The notes below the pieces were generated by a model. That model saw only the letters and a program-made list of their open reading frames with translations. It did not search any database and was not told the DNA's origin. Positions 16,225 through 23,295 of a stretch of DNA of 27,805 nt are shown in pieces. The translations under genes were made by a program, and so were the position numbers. The DNA comes from an uncultured Arcobacter sp. (GTDB lineage: Bacteria; Campylobacterota; Campylobacteria; Campylobacterales; Arcobacteraceae), in contig CALMBI010000225.1 in NCBI GenBank assembly GCA_937860115.1, forward strand, positions 1 through 27,805, given 5' to 3'. Position 1 is the stretch's first letter; each line of letters opens with the position of its first letter.

Positions 16225-17489
16225 TGTTAAAAATAGGAATAGTTGGAGTTGGAACTGTTGGACAAAGTGTTTGTCAAATTTTGCAAGCAAATAAAGATAT
16301 TATCACTGCACGTGCTGGGGTAGAGCTTGTTCCTGTAATTGGAGTTGTTAATGATATCTCTAAAAAAAGAGATGTATCTATTAAGCTTACTACAGATGCA
16401 GATGAGGTTTTAGATGATCCGACTATTGATATCGTAGTAGAACTTATGGGTGGAGTTGACAAGGCTTACGAAGTTGTTAAAAAAGCCCTTAAAAATGGGA
16501 AATCAGTTGTAACTGCAAACAAAGCACTCCTTGCATATCATAGATACGAGCTTCAAGAGTTAGCTGGAGAGAATCCTTTTGAATTTGAAGCGAGTGTTGC
16601 AGGTGGAATCCCTATCATCAATGCTCTTAGAGATGGACTTAGTGCAAATCATATTGTATCTATTTGGGGTATCTTAAATGGTACTTGTAACTATATGCTT
16701 ACAAAAATGATAAAAGAGGGTGTAGCTTACGAAGAGGTACTTAAAGAAGCTCAAGAGCTTGGATATGCTGAAGCTGACCCTACATTTGATGTAGGTGGAT
16801 TTGATGCTGCACATAAACTTCTCATCTTAGCAAGTATTGCTTATGGAATAGATGTAAAACCTGAAGATATTCTAATCGAAGGGATTCAAAATATCTCTAC
16901 TGAAGATATCTATTTTGCAAAAGAGTTTAATTTTTCTATCAAACTTCTAACTATTGCTCAAATCAATAAAAACAACGAAGTAGAATTAAGAGTGCATCCA
17001 GCTCTTATTAGTAATGCTGATATGATTGCAAAAGTTGATGGTGTTATGAATGGGATTAGTGTACTTGGGGATAAAGTTGGAGAAACACTTTATATAGGAC
17101 CTGGTGCTGGTGGTGATGCAACTGCAAGTGCTGTAATAGCTAACTTAATCGATATTGCACGAAAAGGGAAAGGGTCTCCTATGCTTGGGTTTAAAACACC
17201 ATTAGAGGGTGGATTGAAGTTAGCACAAAAAGGGGATATTGAGACAAGATATTATCTAAGACTTCAAGTGGCTGATATTAGTGGAGTGTTAGCAAAAGTA
17301 GCTACAATCTTAGGAAATAAAAATATCTCTATCAAAAATATGGTACAAAAACCAATAGATGAAGCAAAAGCAAATCTTTTACTCTCAACTCATCTTTGCC
17401 AAGAGAAAGATATTAAAGAAGCTCTCAAAGTGTTAGAAGATGAGAAATTAGTCTTATCTCCGCCTGCAATGATTCGTATAGAAGAATAA
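16224..17489 (+). CDS. hom: Homoserine dehydrogenase
   Basis: Reduces aspartate semialdehyde to homoserine for threonine and methionine synthesis. The 421-aa monofunctional form has Rossmann GVGTVGQSV (7-15), TANKALLA, substrate segments EASVAGGIPIINALR and GILNGTCNYML, and the catalytic Lys/Asp block GYAEADPTFDVGG. A C-terminal ACT domain (about 345-415, LQVADISGVLAKVA) points to feedback control, typically by threonine. It starts on the last base of gatB with AAGG inside gatB, so translation is coupled. ilvA, the next step from threonine to isoleucine, lies 2.5 kb further on. Confidence 0.96.
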   Translation: MLKIGIVGVGTVGQSVCQILQANKDIITARAGVELVPVIGVVNDISKKRDVSIKLTTDADEVLDDPTIDIVVELMGGVDKAYEVVKKALKNGKSVVTANKALLAYHRYELQELAGENPFEFEASVAGGIPIINALRDGLSANHIVSIWGILNGTCNYMLTKMIKEGVAYEEVLKEAQELGYAEADPTFDVGGFDAAHKLLILASIAYGIDVKPEDILIEGIQNISTEDIYFAKEFNFSIKLLTIAQINKNNEVELRVHPALISNADMIAKVDGVMNGISVLGDKVGETLYIGPGAGGDATASAVIANLIDIARKGKGSPMLGFKTPLEGGLKLAQKGDIETRYYLRLQVADISGVLAKVATILGNKNISIKNMVQKPIDEAKANLLLSTHLCQEKDIKEALKVLEDEKLVLSPPAMIRIEE

Positions 17490-17529
17490 AAATATTTTTT
17501 AGCTTCTATACAAAATATCGTATAGAAGC
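17475..17529. repeat. Three copies of a 9-10-bp sequence at the hom / ThiE-like convergent ends
   Basis: CGTATAGAAG occurs at 17475-17484 and 17519-17528, with an inverted copy CTTCTATAC at 17503-17511. The middle copy can pair with either neighbour, giving two mutually exclusive hairpins; the 17502-17511/17520-17529 stem is a perfect 10 bp. The left copy is coding in hom and the others overlap the 3' end of the minus-strand gene. Likely part of convergent termination, though no T-tract directly follows the stem. Confidence 0.6.
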
Positions 17530-18057
17530 AAATCCATAGACATCTGTTTTTTCTAGTTTTTTTATTTGCTTATCTGAAATAATACCACCAAGAGCGATAA
17601 TATCTATTGGATATTTTTTTACTACTTTTTCTAACTCCTCTAATCCTTTTGGTTCCCCTTTATTAGGTGATGGAAAGATTGGAGAGTAAGTTATAAAATC
17701 TACTTTTTGCTCAATCGCATTTTTAATATCCTCTTCACTATGACAGCTAATCACTACTTGTAAACCACTGTATTTTGCATATTGTATTTTATCAAATTGG
17801 GCTGAAGTGAGGTGAACACCATCTACTTTATATTTAATAGCAAGATCGACGTAGCTATTGATAAAGATAGTTTCTATATTTTCATTGCGACAAACATTGG
17901 TAAATATTGCTACAAGCTCTTCACTATTTTGTGATGTTTTATCTCTAAAGCAAACCATATCTGGAATTTTATTTCTAAGAATTTGAGTAAGCGTATTTTC
18001 AAAGATTTGTTTATCATTTGAATAGTATTTTGGATCAGTTATTAAATATGATTTCAT
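17506..18057 (-). CDS. ThiE/TenI-family protein (thiamine phosphate synthase-like)
   Basis: Small TIM-barrel protein resembling thiamine phosphate synthase, which joins the pyrimidine and thiazole halves of thiamine. Family features: CFRDK (R38), INSYVDLA (67-73), DGVHLTS (79-84), VISCHS, DFITYSPIFPSPNKG (K133) and IALGGI. At 183 aa it is shorter than typical ThiE. The acidic Mg-binding residue usually following the conserved Asn (IND) is Ser68 here, and the GQ-x-D after GVHL is absent. It may therefore be a divergent synthase or a TenI-like non-synthase. No Shine-Dalgarno; TACAAT lies 6 bases before the ATG. It stands alone after the atpB terminator. Confidence 0.8.
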   Translation of the reverse strand: MKSYLITDPKYYSNDKQIFENTLTQILRNKIPDMVCFRDKTSQNSEELVAIFTNVCRNENIETIFINSYVDLAIKYKVDGVHLTSAQFDKIQYAKYSGLQVVISCHSEEDIKNAIEQKVDFITYSPIFPSPNKGEPKGLEELEKVVKKYPIDIIALGGIISDKQIKKLEKTDVYGFASIRYFV

Positions 18058-18063
18058 AGTGGT

Positions 18064-18069
18064 ATTGTA
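18064..18069 (-). promoter_or_regulatory. -10-like element 6 bases before the ThiE-like start
   Basis: Minus-strand TACAAT followed by ACCACT and ATG. With normal spacing transcription would start at or within a base of the ATG, giving a leaderless mRNA. Confidence 0.5.
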
Positions 18070-18094
18070 TCCGTAGTTATTTAGAATAAGCCAT

Positions 18095-18127
18095 AAAAAA
18101 AGGCTTCTTTTTACAGAAGCCTTTTTT
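18095..18127 (-). terminator. Terminator after atpB
   Basis: AGGCTTCT (18101-18108) pairs with AGAAGCCT (18115-18122) around a 6-base loop. On the minus strand it is followed by a run of T (complement of 18095-18100). It ends the atpB message 23 bases after the stop; the plus-strand T-run makes it able to work in both directions. Confidence 0.92.
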
Positions 18128-18149
18128 ATTTAGTCACACTTATTAATAA

Positions 18150-18836
18150 TTAGTGATGATCTTCTTCAGCCATCATTACTGATCCTGAGATATACACATA
18201 AGTAAGAATCATAAAAATAAATGATTGTAATATACCAAATGCGAATAAAAAGAAGAAACCAGGAAGTGGTGCAATCCAAGGAACTAACATTAAAAGAACC
18301 ATTAAGAACATATCATCACCTTTGATTGATCCAAAAAGTCGGAATGCTAATGAAACGATTCTTGAAAAGTGTGAAATAACTTCAATTGGGAACATCAATG
18401 GAGCAAGTGCAGGAACAGGTCCCATCATGTGTCCTAAATATTTTCCAGCACCATTTTCTTTAAATCCTAAGTAGTTATAGTATAAAAAAACCATAATTGC
18501 TAAAGATAAAGTAAAATTGATATTACCCGTAACTGATTCAAATCCAGGGATGATACCCATCATGTTTGAAACAAAAATAATTAAACCAAGTGTTGCAATT
18601 AAAGGCATGAAAATTTTTGCATTTTTTTCACCCATTGAGTCACTACCAATAGAAACTACACCTTGAAGATATGCTTCCATAATATTTTGAGTACCAGTTG
18701 GTACAAGTTGAATTCTTTTTGTTGCAGCTCTAGCAACTAATAAAACGATGAGTACAGTAAGTACAAGGTGCGATAAAACCATCCACTCTTGGTTATGACC
18801 AAATGTTCCAAGGAATGTAAATAATCTTTCTTCCAT
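18150..18836 (-). CDS. atpB: F0F1 ATP synthase subunit a
   Basis: Membrane stator subunit that carries the proton half-channels against the c-ring. The 228-aa product has about five membrane helices and the essential Arg, R166 in SLAFRLFG, equivalent to E. coli aR210. PTGTQN near the N-terminal side and the PFFF-like stretch near the end fit the family. The His-His C-terminus is of no clear significance. AAGGATAATT precedes the ATG. It is transcribed alone, between its own promoter and terminator; a separate atpB, away from the atpFHAGDC cluster, is known in Campylobacterota. Confidence 0.96.
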   Translation of the reverse strand: MEERLFTFLGTFGHNQEWMVLSHLVLTVLIVLLVARAATKRIQLVPTGTQNIMEAYLQGVVSIGSDSMGEKNAKIFMPLIATLGLIIFVSNMMGIIPGFESVTGNINFTLSLAIMVFLYYNYLGFKENGAGKYLGHMMGPVPALAPLMFPIEVISHFSRIVSLAFRLFGSIKGDDMFLMVLLMLVPWIAPLPGFFFLFAFGILQSFIFMILTYVYISGSVMMAEEDHH

Positions 18837-18866
18837 AATTATCCTTTTTAAATTTAATAATGCGCC

Positions 18867-18872
18867 ATTATA
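18867..18872 (-). promoter_or_regulatory. -10 element of atpB
   Basis: Minus-strand TATAAT (in AACTATAATGG) about 30 bases before the atpB start and within the gap after the 365-aa gene, supporting independent transcription of atpB. Confidence 0.6.
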
Positions 18873-18895
18873 GTTAAAACTTTATAAAACTCTTA

Positions 18896-19993
18896 TTATT
18901 TTTTATTTATTTTTTCATTTTTCCATCTTTGATAGTAGGTACTTAGATGGTGTTCCGCAAGATATTTTGATAAATGGATCCCTTTTAATTCTTCAACAAG
19001 ATTTTTTTCATTTGTTTCTCTTATTTCATTATCAAATTCTTCTTCAACTTTTGTATATTTGGCGATCATATCATCGAATATAAAATTATAATCCCAAGCA
19101 TTTTCGTCTTTTGTAGAGAGAATTTTTTTGATCATAAGCCAATTAGAAAATATCTTTTCCCACAGATCTTTTTGTTGATCACTTAGGCATATATTTTTGA
19201 TTTTTTCTTTCCATTGGTATAATGAAAAATAGGCTTGATGATTTAAAAAAAGTTCTTCAAACCACCAATCTTCATATTTTGGAAAACCATTAAATATTAT
19301 AGGTTGGGTTGGTGTTTTTTCCTCTTGAGTTTCTTGCGCTTTTTCATTATAAACGATAATCGTTTCTTCTATACTTTTTACCAACGATGCAAAATGCAAA
19401 ACAATAATAGGTATATATGTATCTAAAAAATGAAAATGTTTGAGGTCTTCTTTATCTTTTAACTCTTCAATTCTTTTATCAAATTCTTCTCTGATTGTTC
19501 CAAGTTCTGCCACAAGTTCTACACTCTCTCTGGCATTAAATTTTATAATGACGTTTGTCACTTCAATTAGTTGCGTATCATCAAAATGGATATCTTCTGG
19601 TAGTTCATCAAGAACCATCATGGCTTCCAATCTTTGATTTCTTTTTAGATTTTTATTTCTTTTTACACGTATCTTTTGGAGTTTATAGTAAGACTCTTTT
19701 GCAAGAAGTTCTTGAACTGCTTGGAGATTTCTAAAATCTTCCTTTTCTTTTTCAGGGATTGCATCATAGATAGCTTTGTATTTTTCATATTCAGCATTTG
19801 AGTGTTCGAGTGTATTTTCAACAGATGCAATTTTAAGTGCTGAAAGAGTTATTTTTCCAGCATCTAGATCTTTGAGTTGTTTACTAGCATTAGCTATATT
19901 TGTTTCATATTCTTTGAGTAGTTTACTAGCATTAGCTATATTTGTTTCATATTCTTTGAGTAGTTTTTCCAATGCATAGATACTAACTTTCAT
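18896..19993 (-). CDS. Coiled-coil protein of unknown function (365 aa)
   Basis: Family not recognised. No signal peptide or membrane helix; mostly charged helix. Residues 9-45 are coiled coil containing two identical 14-residue copies of LLKEYETNIANASK. Helical charged regions continue to about 230, with a short hydrophobic patch TYIPIIVLHFASLV (about 205). A Thr/Pro-rich linker follows, then a second, aromatic-rich helical part from about 245 (NGFPKYEDWWFEELF, QAYFSLYQWKEKI). The start shares a base with the ilvA stop (TAATG) and AAGGAG lies inside ilvA, so translation is coupled to ilvA, though nothing visible links it to isoleucine synthesis. It may be a lineage-specific structural or scaffold protein. 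Confidence 0.8.
   Translation of the reverse strand: MKVSIYALEKLLKEYETNIANASKLLKEYETNIANASKQLKDLDAGKITLSALKIASVENTLEHSNAEYEKYKAIYDAIPEKEKEDFRNLQAVQELLAKESYYKLQKIRVKRNKNLKRNQRLEAMMVLDELPEDIHFDDTQLIEVTNVIIKFNARESVELVAELGTIREEFDKRIEELKDKEDLKHFHFLDTYIPIIVLHFASLVKSIEETIIVYNEKAQETQEEKTPTQPIIFNGFPKYEDWWFEELFLNHQAYFSLYQWKEKIKNICLSDQQKDLWEKIFSNWLMIKKILSTKDENAWDYNFIFDDMIAKYTKVEEEFDNEIRETNEKNLVEELKGIHLSKYLAEHHLSTYYQRWKNEKINKK
19871..19954 (-). repeat. Tandem 42-bp direct duplication inside the 365-aa gene
   Basis: Two adjacent 42-base units (19871-19912 and 19913-19954) differ at one base (19878 T versus 19920 A). The unit is in frame and adds exactly 14 residues to the N-terminal coiled coil. A third partial match of 10 bases begins at 19955. 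This is the mark of a recent slippage duplication. Confidence 0.95.
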
Positions 19994-21198
19994 TAAATCT
20001 CCTTAAATCGATATCCGTTTTCTATGAGTTTAGTTTTAATCATCTCTTTATGCTCATACCCTTTTGTTTCAAGCCCTATAGTTACATTTGCTTCACCAAA
20101 GTCTAGTTGCACAGAGTTTCTATCATAGTCGATCATAACAATATTTGCATAAACCTCTTTGAAAATCTCTGTAAGTCTCATTAAACTTCCAGGTTTATCG
20201 ACAAGCGTAACTATCATATTCATTTTTCGATTTGATTTTAAAAGACCTTTTTCGATGATCACAGAAAGCATCGTAACATCGATATTCCCACCACTAAGAG
20301 GTAGCACGATAGTTTTATCTTTGATATCTAGCTTGTTGTGCATAATAGCAGCTAACCCAACTGCTCCAGCACCCTCAACAACTATCTTTTGACGCTCTAG
20401 CAAAAATAAAATAGCACTTGCTATCTCTTGATCTTCAACTTCCACTATCTCATCAACAAGTTCAAGTACATAATCTAACATTCTAGGTGTTACATCTCTA
20501 ACAGCTATCCCATCTGCAATAGTTTTTACTGAAAGGTTATCAATTGGAGTTTTTGCTCTATAAGAGGTTAACATAGCCGAAGCACCACTTGCAACAACTC
20601 CAATTATTTTGATACTAGGTTTGAGTTGTTTCACAGCACTTGCGATACCGCTGATGAGTCCACCGCCACCAATTGGCACAACAATCATATCAATCTTATC
20701 AAGTTCTTCAAGGATCTCTAAAAAAATTGTCCCTTGCCCTGCGATCACATCATCATCGGCAAATGGATGGACAAATGTCTTGTTATTTTCATTAGCAAAT
20801 TCTTTAGCAAATGCATACGCTTCATCATAATTTGCTCCATGGAGTACAACTTCAGCTCCATACGCTCTTACACCACTTATTTTTGTGAGCGGTGTAGCTT
20901 CAGGCATTACGATTGTGGCATCAATCCCATAATGTTTCGCACTAAATGCCATCCCTTGTGCATGGTTTCCTGCGCTTGCGGCAACTACTCCAGCTTTTTT
21001 TTCATCTTCATTTAAAAGGGAGATTTTATTAAAAGCTCCTCTAATTTTAAAGCTTCCAGTGAGCTGAAGATTTTCTTTTTTTAAATAAATATTAGCACCA
21101 AGCTCTTTACTTAAAACTGGTGCATATGCTAATGGAGTATTATAAACCACCCCATCAAGTCTGTTTTTTGCTTCTATTATGTTTTGTAATGTTATCAT
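19993..21198 (-). CDS. ilvA: Threonine ammonia-lyase (threonine deaminase)
   Basis: PLP enzyme converting threonine to 2-oxobutanoate, the first step of isoleucine synthesis. The 401-aa product has the PLP lysine K51 in GSFKIRGA, the ASAGNHAQG loop, the glycine loop GGGGLISG (about 177-184) and SGGNID near the end of the catalytic domain. One C-terminal ACT domain (about 328-401, VTLVDKPGSLMRLTEIF) replaces the two ACT-like domains of E. coli IlvA, giving the shorter form. The ATG at 21198 lacks a Shine-Dalgarno sequence; TACAAT lies 6 bases upstream. The upstream gene trmD is divergent, with the two starts 36 bases apart. Confidence 0.95.
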   Translation of the reverse strand: MITLQNIIEAKNRLDGVVYNTPLAYAPVLSKELGANIYLKKENLQLTGSFKIRGAFNKISLLNEDEKKAGVVAASAGNHAQGMAFSAKHYGIDATIVMPEATPLTKISGVRAYGAEVVLHGANYDEAYAFAKEFANENNKTFVHPFADDDVIAGQGTIFLEILEELDKIDMIVVPIGGGGLISGIASAVKQLKPSIKIIGVVASGASAMLTSYRAKTPIDNLSVKTIADGIAVRDVTPRMLDYVLELVDEIVEVEDQEIASAILFLLERQKIVVEGAGAVGLAAIMHNKLDIKDKTIVLPLSGGNIDVTMLSVIIEKGLLKSNRKMNMIVTLVDKPGSLMRLTEIFKEVYANIVMIDYDRNSVQLDFGEANVTIGLETKGYEHKEMIKTKLIENGYRFKEI

Positions 21199-21210
21199 GC
21201 GAAAATTGTA
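21193..21210. promoter_or_regulatory. Interlocked promoters of ilvA and trmD
   Basis: On the minus strand TACAAT (21205-21210) stands 6 bases before the ilvA ATG. On the plus strand TGtTATCAT (TATCAT 21193-21198) is an extended -10 that would start a trmD transcript near 21205. Each -10 lies just past the other's predicted start, so both could not be occupied at once. Confidence 0.45.
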
Positions 21211-21234
21211 TCAAAACCCAAATTAAGGCTAAGC

Positions 21235-21915
21235 ATGAATTTTACTTTTGTCTCGCTGTTCCCACATTTAATAGAATTTTATTTTCAAGATTCAATTTTG
21301 AAAAAATCATTAACTGAAGGATTTATATCGATTGACTTTTATAACCCACGAGATTTTTCAACAGATAAACACAAAAGAGTAGATGACACTTTGTGTGGAG
21401 GTGGAGCTGGTCAGTTGATGTTTCCGCAACCACTTTTTGACACACTTGATGCGATTAAAAAAAAATATGAAAAACCATATATAATTTTCCCACTTGCAAG
21501 TGCAAAACCATTCAACCAAAATGATGCAATACGACTTGCTAAGAAAAAAAATATTGTTTTTGTTAGTGGGCGATATGAGGGGATTGATGAGAGGGTGATC
21601 GAAACTTATGCAGATGAAGTTTTTAGTATAGGTGATTTTATTCTAACAGGTGGAGAATTAGCATCATTGGTGATGGCAGATGCTATTAGTAGGAATGTAG
21701 AGGGAGTTTTAGGGAATAGTGATTCTTTGAGTGACGAGAGTTATAATAATCTTACAACAAATAAAGAATTCCTGCTAGAAGCTCCATCATTTACAAGACC
21801 GATAAATTTTAGAAATTTACGTGTTCCTTCAGAATTTTTAAAGGGAAACCACGATAAAATCCGAGGCTTAAAAAATAAGATGTCTTGGTGCAAAACTAAG
21901 TACTATAGACCATAA
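21235..21915 (+). CDS. trmD: tRNA (guanine-37-N1)-methyltransferase
   Basis: Methylates G37 of tRNAs that read CUN, CCN and CGG codons, which prevents frameshifting. The 226-aa SPOUT-fold protein has the family motifs LFPHLIEFYF at the N-terminus, DDTLCGGGAGQLMFPQP, SGRYEGIDERV and SIGDFILTGGELA around the trefoil knot, and the catalytic Asp region downstream. ATG with AAGG about 8 bases upstream. In many bacteria trmD follows rpsP and rimM; here a divergent ilvA lies upstream, so trmD-rplS is detached from them. Confidence 0.97.
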   Translation: MNFTFVSLFPHLIEFYFQDSILKKSLTEGFISIDFYNPRDFSTDKHKRVDDTLCGGGAGQLMFPQPLFDTLDAIKKKYEKPYIIFPLASAKPFNQNDAIRLAKKKNIVFVSGRYEGIDERVIETYADEVFSIGDFILTGGELASLVMADAISRNVEGVLGNSDSLSDESYNNLTTNKEFLLEAPSFTRPINFRNLRVPSEFLKGNHDKIRGLKNKMSWCKTKYYRP

Positions 21916-21918
21916 AAG

Positions 21919-21949
21919 GCGGCACTGACGATTTTTATCGTGTATCCGC
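21919..21949 (+). other. Hairpin in the trmD-rplS spacer
   Basis: GCGG (21919-21922) pairs with CCGC (21946-21949), and ACGAT (21928-21932) with ATCGT (21937-21941) around TTTT, with an internal loop between. It fills most of the 51-base spacer and ends before the rplS AAAGGG site. There is no T-tract, so it is not a terminator. It may be a translational control or processing element for L19. Confidence 0.5.
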
Positions 21950-21966
21950 GAACATAAAGGGAAAAA

Positions 21967-22323
21967 ATGAAAAACAAATATATTGCAGCTTTTGAAGCAG
22001 CACAAATTTCAGGAAAAGAGATACCACAATTTAAAGCTGGAGACACTTTAAAACTTGGTGTTGAGATCAAAGAAGGGAACAAAACAAGAATTCAGTTTTT
22101 TGAAGGTATTGTAATTGCTCTTAAAGGTGAAGGTGTATCTAACACATTTACTATTAGAAAAATCGGTGCTAACTCTGTTGGTGTTGAGAGAATTTTTCCA
22201 CTTTATTCTGATAGCTTAAAATCAATCGAAGTTTTAAGAAGAGGAAGAGTAAGAAGAGCTAAACTTAACTTCTTAAGAGGTTTAAAAGGTAAAGCTGCAA
22301 AAATCAAAGAATTAAGAAACTAA
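21967..22323 (+). CDS. rplS: 50S ribosomal protein L19
   Basis: Structural protein at the 30S-50S interface. The 118-aa product has the L19 order FKAGDTLKLGVEI, GNKTRIQFFEGIVIA, TFTIRKI, GVGVERIFPLYS-type block and the basic tail RRGRVRRAKLNFLR. ATG with AAAGGG close upstream. Co-transcribed after trmD, as is general, and followed by a strong terminator. Confidence 0.98.
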   Translation: MKNKYIAAFEAAQISGKEIPQFKAGDTLKLGVEIKEGNKTRIQFFEGIVIALKGEGVSNTFTIRKIGANSVGVERIFPLYSDSLKSIEVLRRGRVRRAKLNFLRGLKGKAAKIKELRN

Positions 22324-22344
22324 TATTTTTAATTTTGAAATTGG

Positions 22345-22373
22345 AAGGGAAGTAATTTTACTTCCCTTTTTTT
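22345..22373 (+). terminator. Rho-independent terminator after rplS
   Basis: AAGGGAAGTA (22345-22354) pairs with TACTTCCCTT (22359-22368) around a 4-base loop, followed by seven T. It lies 22 bases after the rplS stop. Confidence 0.95.
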
Positions 22374-22397
22374 ATGCCTTAAAATAATTTATAACAG

Positions 22398-23273
22398 ATG
22401 AAATTACAAAATTCACCCATAGATACAATCAAATTCTTTGACCGAACTTTTTATGTTAAACGAGATGATCTATTAGATTTACATTTTAGTGGTAATAAAG
22501 CTAGAAAATTTGATTATTTTTTACACAATAATTTTCCAAATATTGATACTGTTGTAAGTTTTGGCTCAAACCAATCAAATGCAATGTATAGCTTATCAGT
22601 TTTAGCAAAACTAAAAAATTGGAAATTTAAATATTTTATTAATCATCTTCCATCATATTTAAAAGAGCATCCAAGTGGAAACTACAAATATGCTTTATTA
22701 AATGGGACGGAGTTGATTATAGATGAAGATTTTAAAATGACTCAATATGAATCAAAATCAAATGAACTTTTTATACAAGAGGGTGGGGCTGTAAATGAAG
22801 CTAGTTTTGGGATACAACAATTAGCAAAAGAGATAAAAGAGTGGAAAAAAGAAAACAATATCCAAAACCTTAAAATATTTCTTCCAAGTGGAACAGGGAC
22901 AACGGCTTTATTTTTACAGAAGTTTTTGGATGATGAGGTTTTAACAGTACCTTGTGTAGGCGATAGTGAGTATCTTAGATACCAATTTTCATTACTTGAA
23001 AGTGATAGTTCACTCTATCCAACTATTTTAGATCCACTCAAAAAATATCATTTTGGAAAACTCTATAAAGAACATTATGAATTGTGGAGTGAAATAAAAG
23101 AGAAAACTAATATAGAGTTTGATTTACTTTATGATCCAATTGGTTGGAGTACTTTAAAAATTTATTTGGATCTATTTGCTAAGTTTGAAATACTCTATAT
23201 TCATCAAGGTGGAGTTATTGGAAACGAAACAATGTATGATCGATATCAAAAAAAATTTACCAACATTTCATAA
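22398..23273 (+). CDS. PLP-dependent enzyme, D-cysteine desulfhydrase / ACC deaminase family
   Basis: Fold type II PLP enzyme. KRDDL (21-25) and SGNKARK with the PLP lysine K34, then SFGSNQSNAMYSLS (54-67), place it in the ACC deaminase/D-cysteine desulfhydrase family. GTGTTALF is the phosphate-binding loop, and HQGG occurs near the C-terminus. The 291-aa length is a little short of the usual 330. Substrate is uncertain: genuine ACC deaminases carry further conserved residues that I cannot confirm, so D-amino-acid or D-cysteine breakdown is at least as likely. Ribosome site is poor; a TAAAAT at 22380-22385 would give a very short leader. prfB starts 23 bases after its stop. Confidence 0.85.
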   Translation: MKLQNSPIDTIKFFDRTFYVKRDDLLDLHFSGNKARKFDYFLHNNFPNIDTVVSFGSNQSNAMYSLSVLAKLKNWKFKYFINHLPSYLKEHPSGNYKYALLNGTELIIDEDFKMTQYESKSNELFIQEGGAVNEASFGIQQLAKEIKEWKKENNIQNLKIFLPSGTGTTALFLQKFLDDEVLTVPCVGDSEYLRYQFSLLESDSSLYPTILDPLKKYHFGKLYKEHYELWSEIKEKTNIEFDLLYDPIGWSTLKIYLDLFAKFEILYIHQGGVIGNETMYDRYQKKFTNIS

Positions 23274-23282
23274 CACTTTTAG

Positions 23283-23288
23283 TACAAT
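23283..23288 (+). promoter_or_regulatory. -10-like element 7 bases before the prfB start
   Basis: TACAAT followed by CCCACCT and ATG, with no Shine-Dalgarno sequence. A transcript from here would begin at or next to the start codon. Confidence 0.5.
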
Positions 23289-23295
23289 CCCACCT

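Noticed and set aside
19871..19954. 42-bp direct repeats as a CRISPR or regulatory repeat
   Set aside because: They are adjacent without spacers, in frame and within a coiled-coil coding region.
23176..23295. A longer N-terminus for prfB
   Set aside because: It lies in another frame of the preceding enzyme gene and its residues do not resemble RF2; the RF2 N-terminus fits the ATG at 23296.
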